The position numbers and the translations under genes were made by a program. 64,000 nt of DNA from Nematostella vectensis. Taxonomy: Eukaryota > Cnidaria > Anthozoa > Actiniaria > Edwardsiidae. Positions 24,549 through 39,100 of the stretch are shown one piece after another (position 1 is the stretch's first letter; every line of letters begins with the position of its first letter). The stretch lies in NCBI RefSeq assembly GCF_932526225.1, contig NC_064042.1, positions 11,727,040 to 11,791,039 on the forward strand, given 5' to 3'. The notes under the pieces were generated by a model. It saw only the letters and a program-made list of their open reading frames with translations. It had not been told where the DNA came from and did no database searches.

Positions 24549-27500
24549 CTGCAAGAACGTCAAGCAGGCAATTAAAGATAACTTGTCGGTCATACCTTTG
24601 TCATTCATTTCATTGATTATTGGGGGACAAACTTTTCGATGAAATCTAAAACCATCGAAAACAAAGTTATATACTTCATTTATCAAATACAATAAAGAGT
24701 GCGGCAAGAACCACCCCAATCGGCCGATGGTAATGGATGCATTTTCTCACACATAACATCTTTGGAACTTTCTAGATTATTAAATGACGACTTACTGATA
24801 CTCCCTTTAAACTTTTTTTCCATGCGCATAATAAACCCTGTTTCAATAGCCTTATAAATCTGCAATAACGCCAGCAGGCCATTCAGCATTTGTCCCTCAA
24901 ACGTGATCATCTAAATCAACGTCAATCATCTCATAAACTCTTCTTTTAGAGTAATCTTGGTAAGGTAATCTTGCAAGAACGACAAACAGACCAGTAATCC
25001 TTTCAACATCGAGAGTATATAATATCAAAGAACGTCAAAAAGATCTACAACTATTTTTAAATACTACAGCACTCAACATAAGCTTTCAACTTTTCAACTA
25101 TAGCACACCCTATCACAAAATAATCAATTCGCCTACATTATAGTTATGTATTTCCTTGAGCTTTGTGGTAAAGTAGTGTAAACCCCAATATAAGCATTTC
25201 TATTCGCCTACCTGATACATTTCTTTGAGTTTTGTAGTGATGATAGAAAACCCTGCCATGAACTCATCCAGTCTCTTCTTTCTCAGCGCCTCATGCTCCT
25301 TGCGCTTGTTGTCGCGGTCAGAGGTGACCTGGTCTAGCTCACCAACGCGTGCAAGATACGCCTCTTCCTAGACACGTCACGTTATCAATAGCCGTAAGTT
25401 AGACAACCTGGGGTCACATGACCAGTACATTGGTCAAGCAAATAACTGAGGGGGTGGGGGTTAACATAAAACAGAAGGGAAGGGCAAGGGAAATGAACAA
25501 AGTATACTGTCGTTTCACGTGGGGACGGGGGGGGGGGGGGGTGTTAAGAGTGTGGGTGATTAACTGTGCAGGTTCCAATTAGCGTCTTAGAATGTCGATC
25601 AACTATTCCTTTGCCAAAGTTTATATTTCGAAAACGAAGGACTACTTGAAAGAAAATGATCATTGTCGCAACAAACTCGATACTTAATTGATGATATTTT
25701 AATGAAAATATCTCAGATTACTCGCTTGAATTACATGATGGAAATGGATTCTTTGTGCGACTCGAATTTGTGCGGAAACGTAAAATGCCGGCGCGATGTC
25801 AGATATTTCAGGATCTGCTTCAGATACACATAGAAGACATGTCTAAATCAAATGTCTTTCCTTAGTATACCTGCCCATTTGTTTTACTTTCTAATTCATT
25901 TAAAGGGATCCACATTCTTACCTTTTTGCGATATTCCGCGATAGCGGCCATATTCGGCTTCAACTGCGCTAGCTTTTCTTCCAAAACTGTTATCTCATAC
26001 TAGAACGAAAACAAGCTCAGATTGGACAATTTATTTCGAAAAATCACTGATAGTTACGAAAGGTCTTTTTTCACCCTAACTTGGAGACGAGAAATATCTT
26101 GATCTACAGATCACGAAACTTTGCTTGACTATAATAAGCTTAACCACCAATAAATAGAATAAGGAAATTTGTTTATTGTCCTAGAAATAAACGGTTACAA
26201 TGCATAATGATAGGGTTGAGTTATCCTTTAAAATTACCATCACGGCTTCCTTGTCCACAGCTTCAAGGTCTTCCGTGCTGAGTTTAGGCAGCTCTTCTTT
26301 CTGCTGCTCATCGGAGATTCCTACACACTGTAGCTCAAGTTTGCTCAGCTATGGAGACAAAACAAATATATAATCAGTCAGATTACACTTGTGTTCTACG
26401 CTATAAGGGCGAGTAACCAGAATTTGCTGACGAGGGAGGGAGGGAGGGGGGGGGGGGTGGCTCAGATGGGAAGGCTTTGGTATTACACGTGCATACAGTG
26501 AAAGATACGGCAATAGTAAAGTCTTTGCCATTTACCTCTTTCTGCCAGTGCCTGACTTTCTGCTGATTCTCCTTGAAGACGGTCTCGTACTTCTCAACCT
26601 CGTGTTTCAGGTCGACCTCCTTGTTCTTCAGCTGGACTTCTTCTGCCTCTATCACGGCGTAATCTTGCTTGGTCTTTTCAAGCGCTTCTTCCATCTCCTT
26701 CATGTGAACCTGACATGATGGAAAGTGTCCCAAATCAGTTAATTTTACATAATATATAGCGGACGCAGCGTTATCACACTATTTTTATATACATGAAGCG
26801 TCATTGAGTAATGAAGGGAGTAATCCTTGTTAATATATCAGGGCTTCTGGAATTACGCGGAAAAAAACTCAAAATTACGCGGGATTCTTTGCTAAACTAC
26901 GCGGAAAATCAATCATTACGCGCTAAATTACGCGGGATTTTGCAATACATTTTTCTTTAAAAATCAAAATTTTGCGAGATTCTTTACTGAATTAAGCACT
27001 AAATTACGCGGAATATCAATTGTTACGCCCAAACTACATTTTGTATCGAAGGAAAGCACGAAATAACTTGAAAAGGTTTATTTTTGGGCGAAAATATCTT
27101 AGGCGAGTTTTCATTGGATCCTAGCTAACAGCCAATTAAAAAGTATTTTATTATTAGTTCTAGGCCTTCGCGGCTTAGCAAAAAACGCCTAGTTATTTTA
27201 TTAGTTTTCGAATTTCAGTTCGAAATATCGCACTCTTACGAAGAATATCTGTCTTTTTTTACGAGAAATAGAGGTAAAAACCCTAAAAGAACACATCAGC
27301 TGTGTACCTAAATGTTTTGTCCTTCAAAATTTAGCCAAATTACGCGGATTACGCGGAGAAAGCGAAATTACGCGCTTCCGCACAAGCGCGTAATTCCAGA
27401 AGCCCTGCTATATAGATTTAGGCACTGCCTAAAGGAGGAGCCAGTCATTTACATAAATACGAGCTCTTGGGAATGTAGGTGCAAGTTTTTTTTTTGTTAA

Positions 27501-29382
27501 TTCACTCAGCCAACCATGTTTGCGGCACCATGTTGGGTGCGGGTGCGATCAAATTTGCGTTACACCACAGGGTTCCTGCGCGATGAAAAAAAGGAGTAAT
27601 ACTATATTTCTATACCTTCGCTAAAAATTCCTCGAGTCAACAACAAACAAAATATTGAATTATTTTTTTTATAGATTTTGTGCAACCTTTTGCAGAGTGT
27701 CATCCTAGCTAATAGCTTTTTCTCTCGGTTTTTCTGGATTGGCGCGTAAATAATCAGTAAAAAGTCACCGTAAAAGTAAAATCTCGGAGGTTCACAGCAT
27801 TACTGCCTTGAAAAGGAGAAATGCAAGAATAGCTTGGATTGTATTCAAAGATCGATGTACAAAAACTAGCAATCCACTAAGCGCCCATAAAAGAACGCGT
27901 TAAATCAAAGGGCATTCTGATTCTGGATGTAAGACAATTTCAGCGTTTTGTCAGGCCCCTCCCCTTTTCTTTCAGCCCCTCCCCCCACCCCCACCCTAGG
28001 CTACTTCTCCCCTAGTACTCAGGTTAAAACGACTGCAACAAGAAAACAAAAAAGAGCGTTCTCGTCATATCCTTACTTGGGCATCTTCGTATGCTTTAAG
28101 AACTTGCGTTGCTTCTTCTTCCAGCCGCTTGAAGTCGTCCTTGAAGTGTCATATAATGTAAATATTAAGCATTTTTATATATAGCAAATATTAACATTGA
28201 AGAAGCACCAGGGCAAATCAGCTGAGCACCAGGGCAGATCCAGGGGTGTGTCTAAAAGTTTGTAAAGAAACATATGGGGGCTAAAATTCACACACTTTAC
28301 TGCCGCCATATCTTTTAATACACCAGTGCTTTTTTTTGTTCGTCACTCTTTGGCGTGAAGGCTGCAGCCGTTTCAGTGCTTATTTTGGCGGTAGTTTGAC
28401 ACTCAAAACAAAAGACATGTGAATTCGTTATGCTAGTCGCCTATTAAGCACAGATACCAGTACCGCTGTTCTTTCGCGGCTTTTGCAACAAAATGGTGTT
28501 TCTTTGTACGCTGGGGAGAGATATCGATAGAGGGTGGTAAAATTTACCTCGAGTTTCTTCAGATAACAAGCATTCTCCTCCACTTCCTTCTCAAGAGAAG
28601 CAACCTTTTCTTCTGATTTTTGGATGTTTCTGTAAACGCAAAAAATGGCGTCCCTTACAATATCTCGTTCACACCTTTGCGGAGGATTTTCCTCTAGTTT
28701 TCTTCCCAAGAAAAAACCGCATTGCTCGGTGCTACTCGCTACCGTTAATTGGCAGCTGGGGTTACAATTTATCTTTAAACTTTGGTACAAATCATATAGG
28801 AACAGCGGTATAATTCTTCGATGTACATGGCATTTTGCCGGCTATGTTGCAATGTCGGGCCCCATACCAAGTCACTCATAGAACTTCAACAAACAAGGTT
28901 TTCCTTCTGTGTAACGTTTTGCTCCATCTCAATGTTAAAAAAAACTACTTCATCACGCAGTCGTAAGAAAACGTTTTAGCGCAAAAGCGACAAAAAACGA
29001 CAATTATCTTCTTCCGATTACTGTCTGCCGTCAGAGAACCGTCTTTGCTGAATTTTCCTACTCTCGAGGGTCGCTTACCTGTTGGCAGTTTTAATGCCCA
29101 CGGAAGCTTTCGTGATTTGTCCCTGGACCTCATCACAAGCTTTTGTGGCAGCATCAAGACGACTCTAGATGATGACATGATTTTAGTGTGTTACTTATGT
29201 CTTCATGGTGAGGATGAAAAACAATGATGCTATCCATACAACATTGATGGTGGTGATGTGGATATAATGACGATGGTTATATTAACGATGTTAGGAATGA
29301 TGTCATAATGATGATGACAATGATGCTCAAGATGACACTGATGATATCATTTATCGTGTAATAATGATGATAATGATGCGGA

Positions 29383-29441
<59 letters not shown>

Positions 29442-29539
29442 TTTCTTACTGGTATCGGCATTATTTGATCTAATTATTGTTGTAATTCATTTTTTATATA
29501 ACGGAATTTTCTATAGTTTCTTAATTGTAAATATCTATC

Positions 29540-29585
<46 letters not shown>

Positions 29586-30043
29586 GACGTTACTTATCAT
29601 GGTAAGGATGATGATGATGTGGATATAATGATGATGATGATATTAATGATTAATGAATTAATTAATGACTAGTTATTATTAGGATGGTGACACTGATGAG
29701 ATAGACCATGATGCAACAATGGTGATGGTAATAGTGATCATATAAGTTATCATAATTATCATGACAGACAATGGCAAGTTTTCCCAAAATAAGGTCTGGT
29801 TAACTTTGGTAAGCTTGAATTTTTGCATAGAGGTTCCTTATGTTATGTAAACCAACATATCAAAAAGTTTTTTTTTAATGTATTCGTCGTCGAGATATGA
29901 GGCTTGAAGTGCAATTGTCAAATGTCCAAAGTATGAATTCTCCTCGTTTTTAGGGAGAAGTCGGACTCTGACCAGAAATTAAGCCAACTTTGCCGCTAAT
30001 ACCTAAATTTCATACCTTCCAAATTTCTTTAAAATTAAGCTTT

Positions 30044-30139
<96 letters not shown>

Positions 30140-33100
30140 ATAATCAGAAAAGTACAACTACAACCGCCTGAGGAAGTAACTCCACTCCGAAAACGTCAAC
30201 GGACACACGACATATATTTTTGGCAAAACCTAAGACAAGGAAATAGTTCAAAAGGATGTAGCAACGATTATGATGATGGCGATCAGAGAGGAAGAAGTAA
30301 ATCTGACCTGTTGACCCTTGAGTTTTGCGCCCCCAATGTCCATAATCTGCCTGTGCAAGCTGTAACATGAGTCAGATAAAACCCAAATTAAAGATTGGTT
30401 CTAACTAAGACGCAAGCGCAGCGCTTACGTCCAAGTGAGAACCAACATTATTTATATTTGAACTACTTGTTTAGGTACAAATACCGTCATTGCTCGCATT
30501 TTAAGTGCCGCGGCGGTTATTCAATTTTTTATGCCCAAAGCTAGGCGCTTATTCAGGAGAGGCGCTTACTTCAAAGTCCGTGGGTAAAACGCTTTCAAAA
30601 TTTTAAAAATTTTCCAAGAACCATGAATAAAACAAGCTTTGAAAAATAAAATAGAGGCACTTATTTGAGGGAGGCGCTTATTCAATTTTTTCCTCTTAGG
30701 CGAGGCGCTATTTCGGAGGAGGCACTTATACGAAGAAGCGCTTATTTGAAGAATTGCGGTATGGGTATTTAACTCTTTGGTATGGGTATTTTAGTACTTT
30801 TTTGAGGATTGTTAAAAAATTCAAACCAAGTGCACATGTTAAAAGCTTGCAGCTATGTTTCATTACAGGATAATGAGTTACCTTTGTACTTCCGCCTCGA
30901 TCTTGGACGCTGCCGCAGCCGCTTTCTTCCATTCTTATCAAAAAGAAAACCACAAGTTAATTTCAAGGGTAAAGACGTGAAAGTAGAATTACTTTCTCAG
31001 AAGAATAACGGATATGTCAGAAGCCAATTGTGCGTTTTAATCATTAATAAATTCCCACGGGTGGTCTAAATTTAAACTAAGGCTTCATCTTGTATTATAC
31101 TCGTACATGATGTCACGTGATCACCTCGTGTTGATGGTGCCTGGTGTGTCACACGACTCACCTTTGTCCTGCTCGGCGACGACCGTCTCGAGCCCCTTGA
31201 CACGTGACTCTATTATGATGTCACGTGATCACCTCGAGTTGTTGGTGCCTAATGTTTTACATAACTTACCTATGTCCTGCACAGCGACGACCGTCTCGAG
31301 CCCCTTGACACGTGACTCTATTATGATGTCACGTGATCACCTCGAGTTGTTGGTGCCTGGTGTTTTACATAACTTACCTTTGTCCTGCACAGCGACGACC
31401 GTCTCGAGCCCCTTGACACGTGACTCTATTATGATGTCACGTGATCACCTCGAGTTGTTGGTGCCTGGTGTTTTACATAACTTACCTTTGTCCTGCACAG
31501 CGACGACCGTCTCGAGCCCCTTGACACGTGACTCTATTATGATGTCACGTGATCACCTCGAGTTGTTGGTGCCTAATGTTTCACATAACTTACCTTTCTC
31601 GTGTTTGGCGACGACTGTCTCGAGCTCTTTAACCCGTTTCTCGTCCGGTGTTGTCTTTTCGACTTCTTGCTTGATGTGTTTAATCTGGTCATTTAGCGCC
31701 TGTTGTTGTTCGCTCAAAGCCTGCACTTCCATACGGTTCTTCTCCAACTGATGTTCCAGGTTGGACACTTTCTTTTTTTGCTCGTCCACGGCTTCCTCTA
31801 GTTGCTTCTTCTGTTCTCGGTATTCCTGTAAAGAAATGTCGACACTCAGGCGTGTCAAACGAAAGACATCCGACCATAAAATCGAAACGAGATTCAACCG
31901 ACAGTGAAACGAGACTCAATCGACCACGAAACGAAATTTAACCGACCACTATAACTACACTTAACTAAACATGGAACGACTCATACCCGAAACGGTTCTC
32001 CGCCAACGGTGATACAATACTAAACCGCAAGTGAAACGACTATAAAACGACAATTAATCGAGCCTGAACCGAAAGCCCATCATTAAACGACATTCACCCG
32101 ACAGTAAAACGACACTCAACCGATTATGAGACGGCAATCAACAGACCAAGAAACGACAATCAACCGACCACGGTTGGGCCGTTGTAAGTTAGTGGGCTGT
32201 AGCGCCGGTAACATATGGCTGGGTCGGTTGATAAGTCTTTGTCAGTATACCTCTGTCGCTTTCTCCTCTTGCTCCAGTTTTTGCTCCATGCTTTTTAACT
32301 GCTGTGGCGAGACGTCAGAGACGAATGACGAGCACATGCGACCCTTAGCTACACGCGTGCCTCCCCCGCTCATGGTACCTGGGATTAGCAACAAACACGC
32401 ATTGAACACGTGCTACACGCGTGCCTCCCCCGCTCATGGTACCTGGGATAAGCAAGAAACACGCATTGAACACGTGCTACACGTGTGCCTCTCCCGCTCA
32501 TGGTACCTGGGATTAGCAACAAACACGCATTGAACACGTGCTACACTTGTGCCTCCCCCGCACATGGTACCTGGGATTAGCAAGAAACACGCATTCAACA
32601 CGTGCTGCACTTGTGCCTCTCCCGCTCATGGTACCTGGGATTAGAAACAAACACGCATTGAACACGTGCTACACTTGTGCCTCTCCCGCTCATGGTACCT
32701 GGGATTAGCAACAAACACGCATTGAACACGTGCTACACTTGTGCCTCCCCCGCACATGGTACCTGGGATTAGCAAGAAACACGCATTCAACACGTGCTGC
32801 ACTTGTGCCTCTCCCGCTCATGGTACCTGGGATTAGAAACAAACACGCATTGAACACGTGCTACACTTGTGCCTCTCCCGCTCATTGTAGCTGGGATTAG
32901 CAAGAAACACGCATTCAACACGTGCTACACGCGTGTCTCGCCCGCTCATGGTACCTGGGATTAGAAACAAACACGCATTGAACACGTGTTACAAGCGTAC
33001 CTCCCACGCTCAAGGTACTTTGGATAAGCACCAAACACGCATTCAACAGGTGCTTTGCGTGTGCCTCCTCTGCTCATGGTACCTAACATAAGTGACAAAC

Positions 33101-36100
33101 ACAAATTGAAGACGTGGTACACGCGTGCCTACCCAAATCATGCTACTCGGGATAAGCAAAATATTGGACACGTGCTATACGCGTGCCTCCTCAACTCATG
33201 TTACCTTGAATAAGCAGCAACACAAACTTTACCTGATTGATCAATCAGTGACCCCTGTAGCGTAACCACGCGCCAACGCTTGTTGCCCTGAGAAGACAAA
33301 GAGAAAAAGTATTACTCATAAGAGTGTTGATGATGATGACACTCATCGTTGCCACAACAAAGGTGTTTTCATAATCACCTTATTACAATTTATTTTCGCG
33401 ATTTCGGAGACGCGATATAAGGTGCTCAAAAAATGGATGCGCGATGTGAGAAGACATAAAGACTTTTGATGAAACCGTTTTAAACGGCAACACCATGCCT
33501 TTTTTCAAAGTAGAGCATTACTTTTTGCTCTAATAAATATTTTTGGGTTCCTTTATCCTGCAAAAATTAGGAATTTTTTTCTCAGAAGCGAAAACGAAAA
33601 TCACGAAATTAAGTGTAATAAGGAACCATCGCCACTACTATTAACATTGTTGTTGACATAATCAATATCAAAATCATTGTGGAGCCTGGGTGGCAATTTT
33701 GGCATGGAATCAGTATTGTGTAATTCCAGTTCCAGGGGTTATGGATATTTTCTGGAATTACACATTTATAGTTCATGTTCCTTCAGCACAGGGCCCCGGA
33801 CTCGATATCCGGGTCAAGCGTGTTTTTTTTTTTCAATTTCGTCATTACCTGAAAGGCGATTCTCGTAGCTTGCTCCAGCTCATCTGCGACGAGAGTGTTT
33901 CTCAGTGCAAAATAGAAGGCAGTTGAGACCTTGGCGTCCTTCACTCGTACCAGGTCGTACAGACGTGGAACATTGCTGGGTCTACAAATATGGAGAAGGG
34001 AATGGTGACAATGTAATTCAGAATTCAGGATTCAATTCAGGATCCCTTAAAATGGGACAAATCTGGCGATAATTGAAAAGGAAATACCCCTTCTTGGTGC
34101 CCATTCAGTATAAATATCCAGCTCTGAAACTAGCAAATTTTTTTTAATAAAAAAAATCATTTTGGCAAGCTTGTGTAAAGTCTTTTGTTTGGTATATCTT
34201 TGCCTGGTCCACTCATAGCGCATGGAACTTCGTGTGGGTCATGCATTTTTTTTTTTCAATCAAATGAACCATGTGGGATTCTTCAGGTTATCTTCTCATC
34301 TGGACATGATTATATGGTTGCACTTACGTTTGTATCTTCGAGGAAGCATCTTTACGCCATACCTCCACCTGAAAACAAAAACAAAAATGAAGGAGTTATT
34401 GAAAGTGTGCTTTTGATTGTCTTTGTTTACCTCGTGACGAATGCTTACCAGGGGTTTCATTAAGCGGCCCGAGCGCCGGATACTTTTTTTTTTGAAGTCG
34501 TGAACTAAAAAGATAAAATAACTTCCACCCCCTACTTATCAATCTCCACCGCCTACTCTGAAAGTTAATGAAAGCCCTGCTTACGCTACTCTTCCACATA
34601 AAAATGAAGAGTAATGGCTGCTATTCGTTCATCATTCGCGATCCATGTTTACATGTACACTTCCACATATATAAATGAGTCAATTTGAGTTTTTACTGGT
34701 GAATAAGCGCGTTTACTCAAGTAAAACCTTTGCACCGACATTTCCATGGACATAAAAAAAGACAATTAGAAAAGACTCAAGAAACAATTTCCCCTCATGT
34801 CGTTTGTATACACGTTTGTATTCATACCTTGTCGAGACCTATGAAAGTAGCTGCTCCTATGTTGTTTTTCTTCAAATACTGCACGCAGGTCTGCGCAGTC
34901 TCCATGGTGTCACAGACAATATGGTCTAGAGCGCCGCAGGCTGTGCTGATGGCAATGTCATACTTGTCGTCTATAGCACCGAGATCACCCTGTCCAAGAG
35001 ACAGGAAACGTTTTCAGAACTATAAGATTTACCGCCACACAGCTGTACCAACATTTTAAACAGGATAATGTATTCCGCCACAAATCTAATATCGATGTTT
35101 CATAAGATGATGTATTCTGCCGCAAACCTAATACCGACGTTATAATCCATCCTATCGCATAACGTTGAACGAAGATTTTGAGACTTCTTTTGTTTTCAGT
35201 TTAGAACAAAGGTCCCTTGGTTTAGAAACACAAGGCCATGAGGTCCTTGGAGATAATATTCCCCCCACCCCACAAAACTTTGACACAACATTGTATGACT
35301 TGTAAATCCTTTTATAGTTTCATCAGGAATTAAAGCCCATGTTTAAGGAATACAAGCCCATGTTTATGGAATACAAGCCCATGATATCATCGCAGATAAG
35401 TTATTTCCCTTCAGCTAATGCCTGCATTGCCTTTACAGTAGCAAAACAATATCAAGTTTTACAAGGCCATGATGTTATTGGATATAGTTTATGAAAATCA
35501 GTATTCGGTCCCCGCTATACTACTTGGGTAGTACTTACCAGCCTGCCATAGAGACCTGGGATCTTGCCAGCAGCTTTCTGCTTCATTAACGCCTCAAGCA
35601 CATTGCCCCTACATTGGAAAAAAATATTCCTTTATGCATATATATCTTTCGGGTTTTTTTTCACTGATATAGAGTAAAGTGTTTAGGCTAAAATGGCACA
35701 TTTTTCAATTTCTATCAACCACTTTTACGTTATTATTTCTGATAAAAAATACAACTGTTTATTTCTAAATTACCATGTTACTTGAGTATGTTATGGTTGA
35801 GGGTATTGTATACTAGCTAGTTGCTTGAATTACTCAACGGAAATGGATGCTATGCATTCCCGGTATTGTACGGGACCAAAAAATGGTGATTTGATTGTTC
35901 TTTTTTATGTGTCTTTGCTTATAGAAAATTAGCGACAGGGAAGACAAGTACAAATGAACACAGTTTTTATGCTTATGTACACGGGTGCTCACCGGCTCCG
36001 GGATGCTTGAAGTGAGCTCCTTGCCTCCTCAACTTTAGACCTGATGCTACGAAGCTGAAAAAAAAAAAAGAAAAAAAAATAGCAATTGTGAAATACTGCA

Positions 36101-39100
36101 GAATGATAGGACCTAAAGGAGAATCGCATATGAAGCATAATCTCACATACAGATTTTTATATAAAATCAAATTTCGAGAATGGATCTGGGGGAATTTAAA
36201 CTACCAACTACTGAAATACCATCTTCATCTCTCCCACAAACACTTGAATGGTAGAAACTCTCACCTCTAATGCTAGAATTGAACATGTTCAAATTGAATG
36301 ATAATTTCCGAGAGAGCGTAAGAGTGCACAATAAAATAGTCAAGAGAGTTGAAACTCTTTTAAAAATTTCACTGAGGCTTAAACAGGGCTTGTTTTCCCT
36401 TCAATTTCCTGAATTTATTGCTATCGAGTGTATAAAAGCCTTGTGCAACCAGCCTCTGGTTAAGTTTGCAGTACAGAGCAGTTGTGATTGTTCAAACCTC
36501 TTGTGAAGACTTGGCCTCCCCTTGAACAGCCTTTTCAAGATCAGCTTCTGCCTTTTTCAGGTTATTCTTCAAGTCAGGGAGCTCCTTCTCAATGGACTTT
36601 ATCTCACTTTAAACAAAAGCAAGAGGCTTTAGCAATACTGGGGTAGGTTTGTTTGAGAAAACCGAAGGATTATCTGCTAAGGGAGAGTCATTTTCCACAG
36701 TTCCCTGCACCATAAACTACCTTTTTCTCTGTGTTTGCTTCTGAATGACACTCTCTAAGTTGGCGTGTGCTTCTCGTAACTGTGTCTGAGCATTCTTGTG
36801 TTGACTGTTGTAGATCTCCAATTCACTTTTAGCAACATCCATCTTTCAGAAACAATTACAATATACATTAAAATTAAGTGCATGCTCTTTGCTTGCTGGT
36901 TTCATAAGTCTCTCAAATACAATAGAGATGCAGTCCTTTTACCTAAGTAACATGATTTTGCTTACAGTACCTTGGATTTGGTTTCATTTACATCTTTGTT
37001 TTTCTCCATTAACTGTTTTTCTTTTTCCTGTGGGTGCAGAATACATCAGCATTAAGAATGTAAAACATATTCATCACTAAATCTTAGACTATGATGCCTT
37101 CTTGAAAAACAAAACAAAACAACTGACATTGTCAATGGGTATACTATATGATAAAGAAAAAGAAAAAGTCAAAATCAGTGTTACAGTACATACATCAAAT
37201 TCAAGAGTCTGGACTTGACATGCCCAGCTCTTTTGCTTTGGTTTTCTTTTAAAGACGGAAAGAACTTTTTTTGGAAATATACTATTATTACAGCACCTCC
37301 TTCTCATTTTGAAGTCCTTCTGTTTCACTCTTAAGACCTGAAATTTTTAGAATAGAATTATCATCCAATTGCTTTTTGCACTTTATAGAATATAATTGCT
37401 TATACAACAACACTCGTAAATCGCAAGCTCTGATTGGTCAAGGGTCCATGTGTTAGTGGGTCAGCATGTGGGCACCCCCCAAAACTGGATTGTTAAGTAA
37501 GAAAACATTTTGATTGTTGTATCTGCGTCTCATTGCATACTTTTTTGTTCATGACACACTTTGACGTCATCTGTGCATCTATTAGAGTGCAAACGCATGC
37601 AAAATTGAGATATGGTAAAATTATGCAAAATTGAGATTTGGTTAAATACTATATAGGGTTTTTTTAATATTTGTTCTCAATCTCACCTGCCATAACCTCT
37701 GCAAGTTGGTCCTCTTCTTTTATTTTCTGTGACTGGAAACCAAAATAAAAAGGTTTTACCAGTACAAATAGTAATTTGGTAGCACTTACTATACAGTAGC
37801 TACTGTACATAGGTAGAACTCACAGAACAGGGGTGTAGCTAGAAGAAATAACATAGTAAGGGAGGGAGGGGCAAGCCTTCGTTCTTTCTTTCCTAGTGCT
37901 TGCTGGGGGGTGGGGGGCGAGGGAATAGGCATCCTTTTCTTTCATATGCCCCTTGTATCTAAAATTTACCTCAAGTTGTTGTATTTTTTTCTCCAGCTCT
38001 TCAACTTGTTTTTGGTTCTTCTCTGGAGCATCCTTCAGACTTGCAAGCTAAAGACAATAAACTCAATTATCTGACAATAATTACAATGGTAATAAACTAT
38101 GTGAATGCTTTATCTCAACATATTGCTTCATTTTTGGGGGGGTGAACTGGGGGGGGGGGGGGGGCAAACAACATGCAAATGTTACCTTTTCTTTTTCTTT
38201 CTCCAGACTTTTCTGTAACTTTTTACCATTGACCTTGCCATGCTTGAAGTCCTAATGATCATGGAAATTCATCATAATGAAAAACAGGTTAAATTTTTTT
38301 TTCAATTTGACAATCCTGTACCTCTCTTAATTTTAGGTCATCTCTTTCATATGCAGCAAAATTCTCTTTAGTCTCTTCAGCCACCTTTCGTAGCTTGTCA
38401 CATTCTCTAACAAAGAGAAAATAAATGAAAAGTCAAGTTTCTTTTACTATTTAAATTACTACTGCATCAATTCCCTAACAGTTGTACACAAATACATTGA
38501 TATTTACTACAATGAATCTCAAATGAATGCATATGATGTAGGAAGCCTCAGCAGTTGAATCCTGTTGCTCTGGTCTATAAGACTTGCACATAGATACCGT
38601 AAAATTCTGATAATAACCCCTGGGCTTATACTTTTCAAAGGCCTTATTATTATTTTTTTTTATTTGGGGGGGGGGGGGGGGGGGGGGCTTGTTATTGGAG
38701 GGATTTTTGTGCTTATGAAACATTGACCATTGTCTATGGCATTAAATATTACTGTGTTCATGGCCTGGTTTTTTGGTAAAAATGTTATTCAAACACAACA
38801 GACTTGGATCGTATGCAACAGATGTACTAACTTTGTCATCCCTTTGTACTCTTTTCCTTTGGTTTTCTTACGATCTGTAAAATGAACCATAATTGTATAA
38901 GTTTTATAAGTTTTCAAATACAGTAGGAGAAACAAAGAAATGTGGTCAAACCTGAACAATCTGCAAGCTGCTTGTGCAGCTCATCAAATCCTGTCTTCAC
39001 CTCATCTCTCTTACTTTGGGCTTTTTCCTCATTTTGAGAGCACTCATAACTAGAAAACAGAATTTCCCACAGCTTCAAACAACGACTTTTTATGGCTTAT

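Noticed and set aside
31486-31533. Link between the 48-bp SMC4 cassette and the 48-bp satellite
   Set aside because: The sequences share no similarity. The equal length is coincidence.
31107-31751. Plus-strand 214-codon repeat protein
   Set aside because: It is the antisense of SMC4 exon 23 and its tandem copies.
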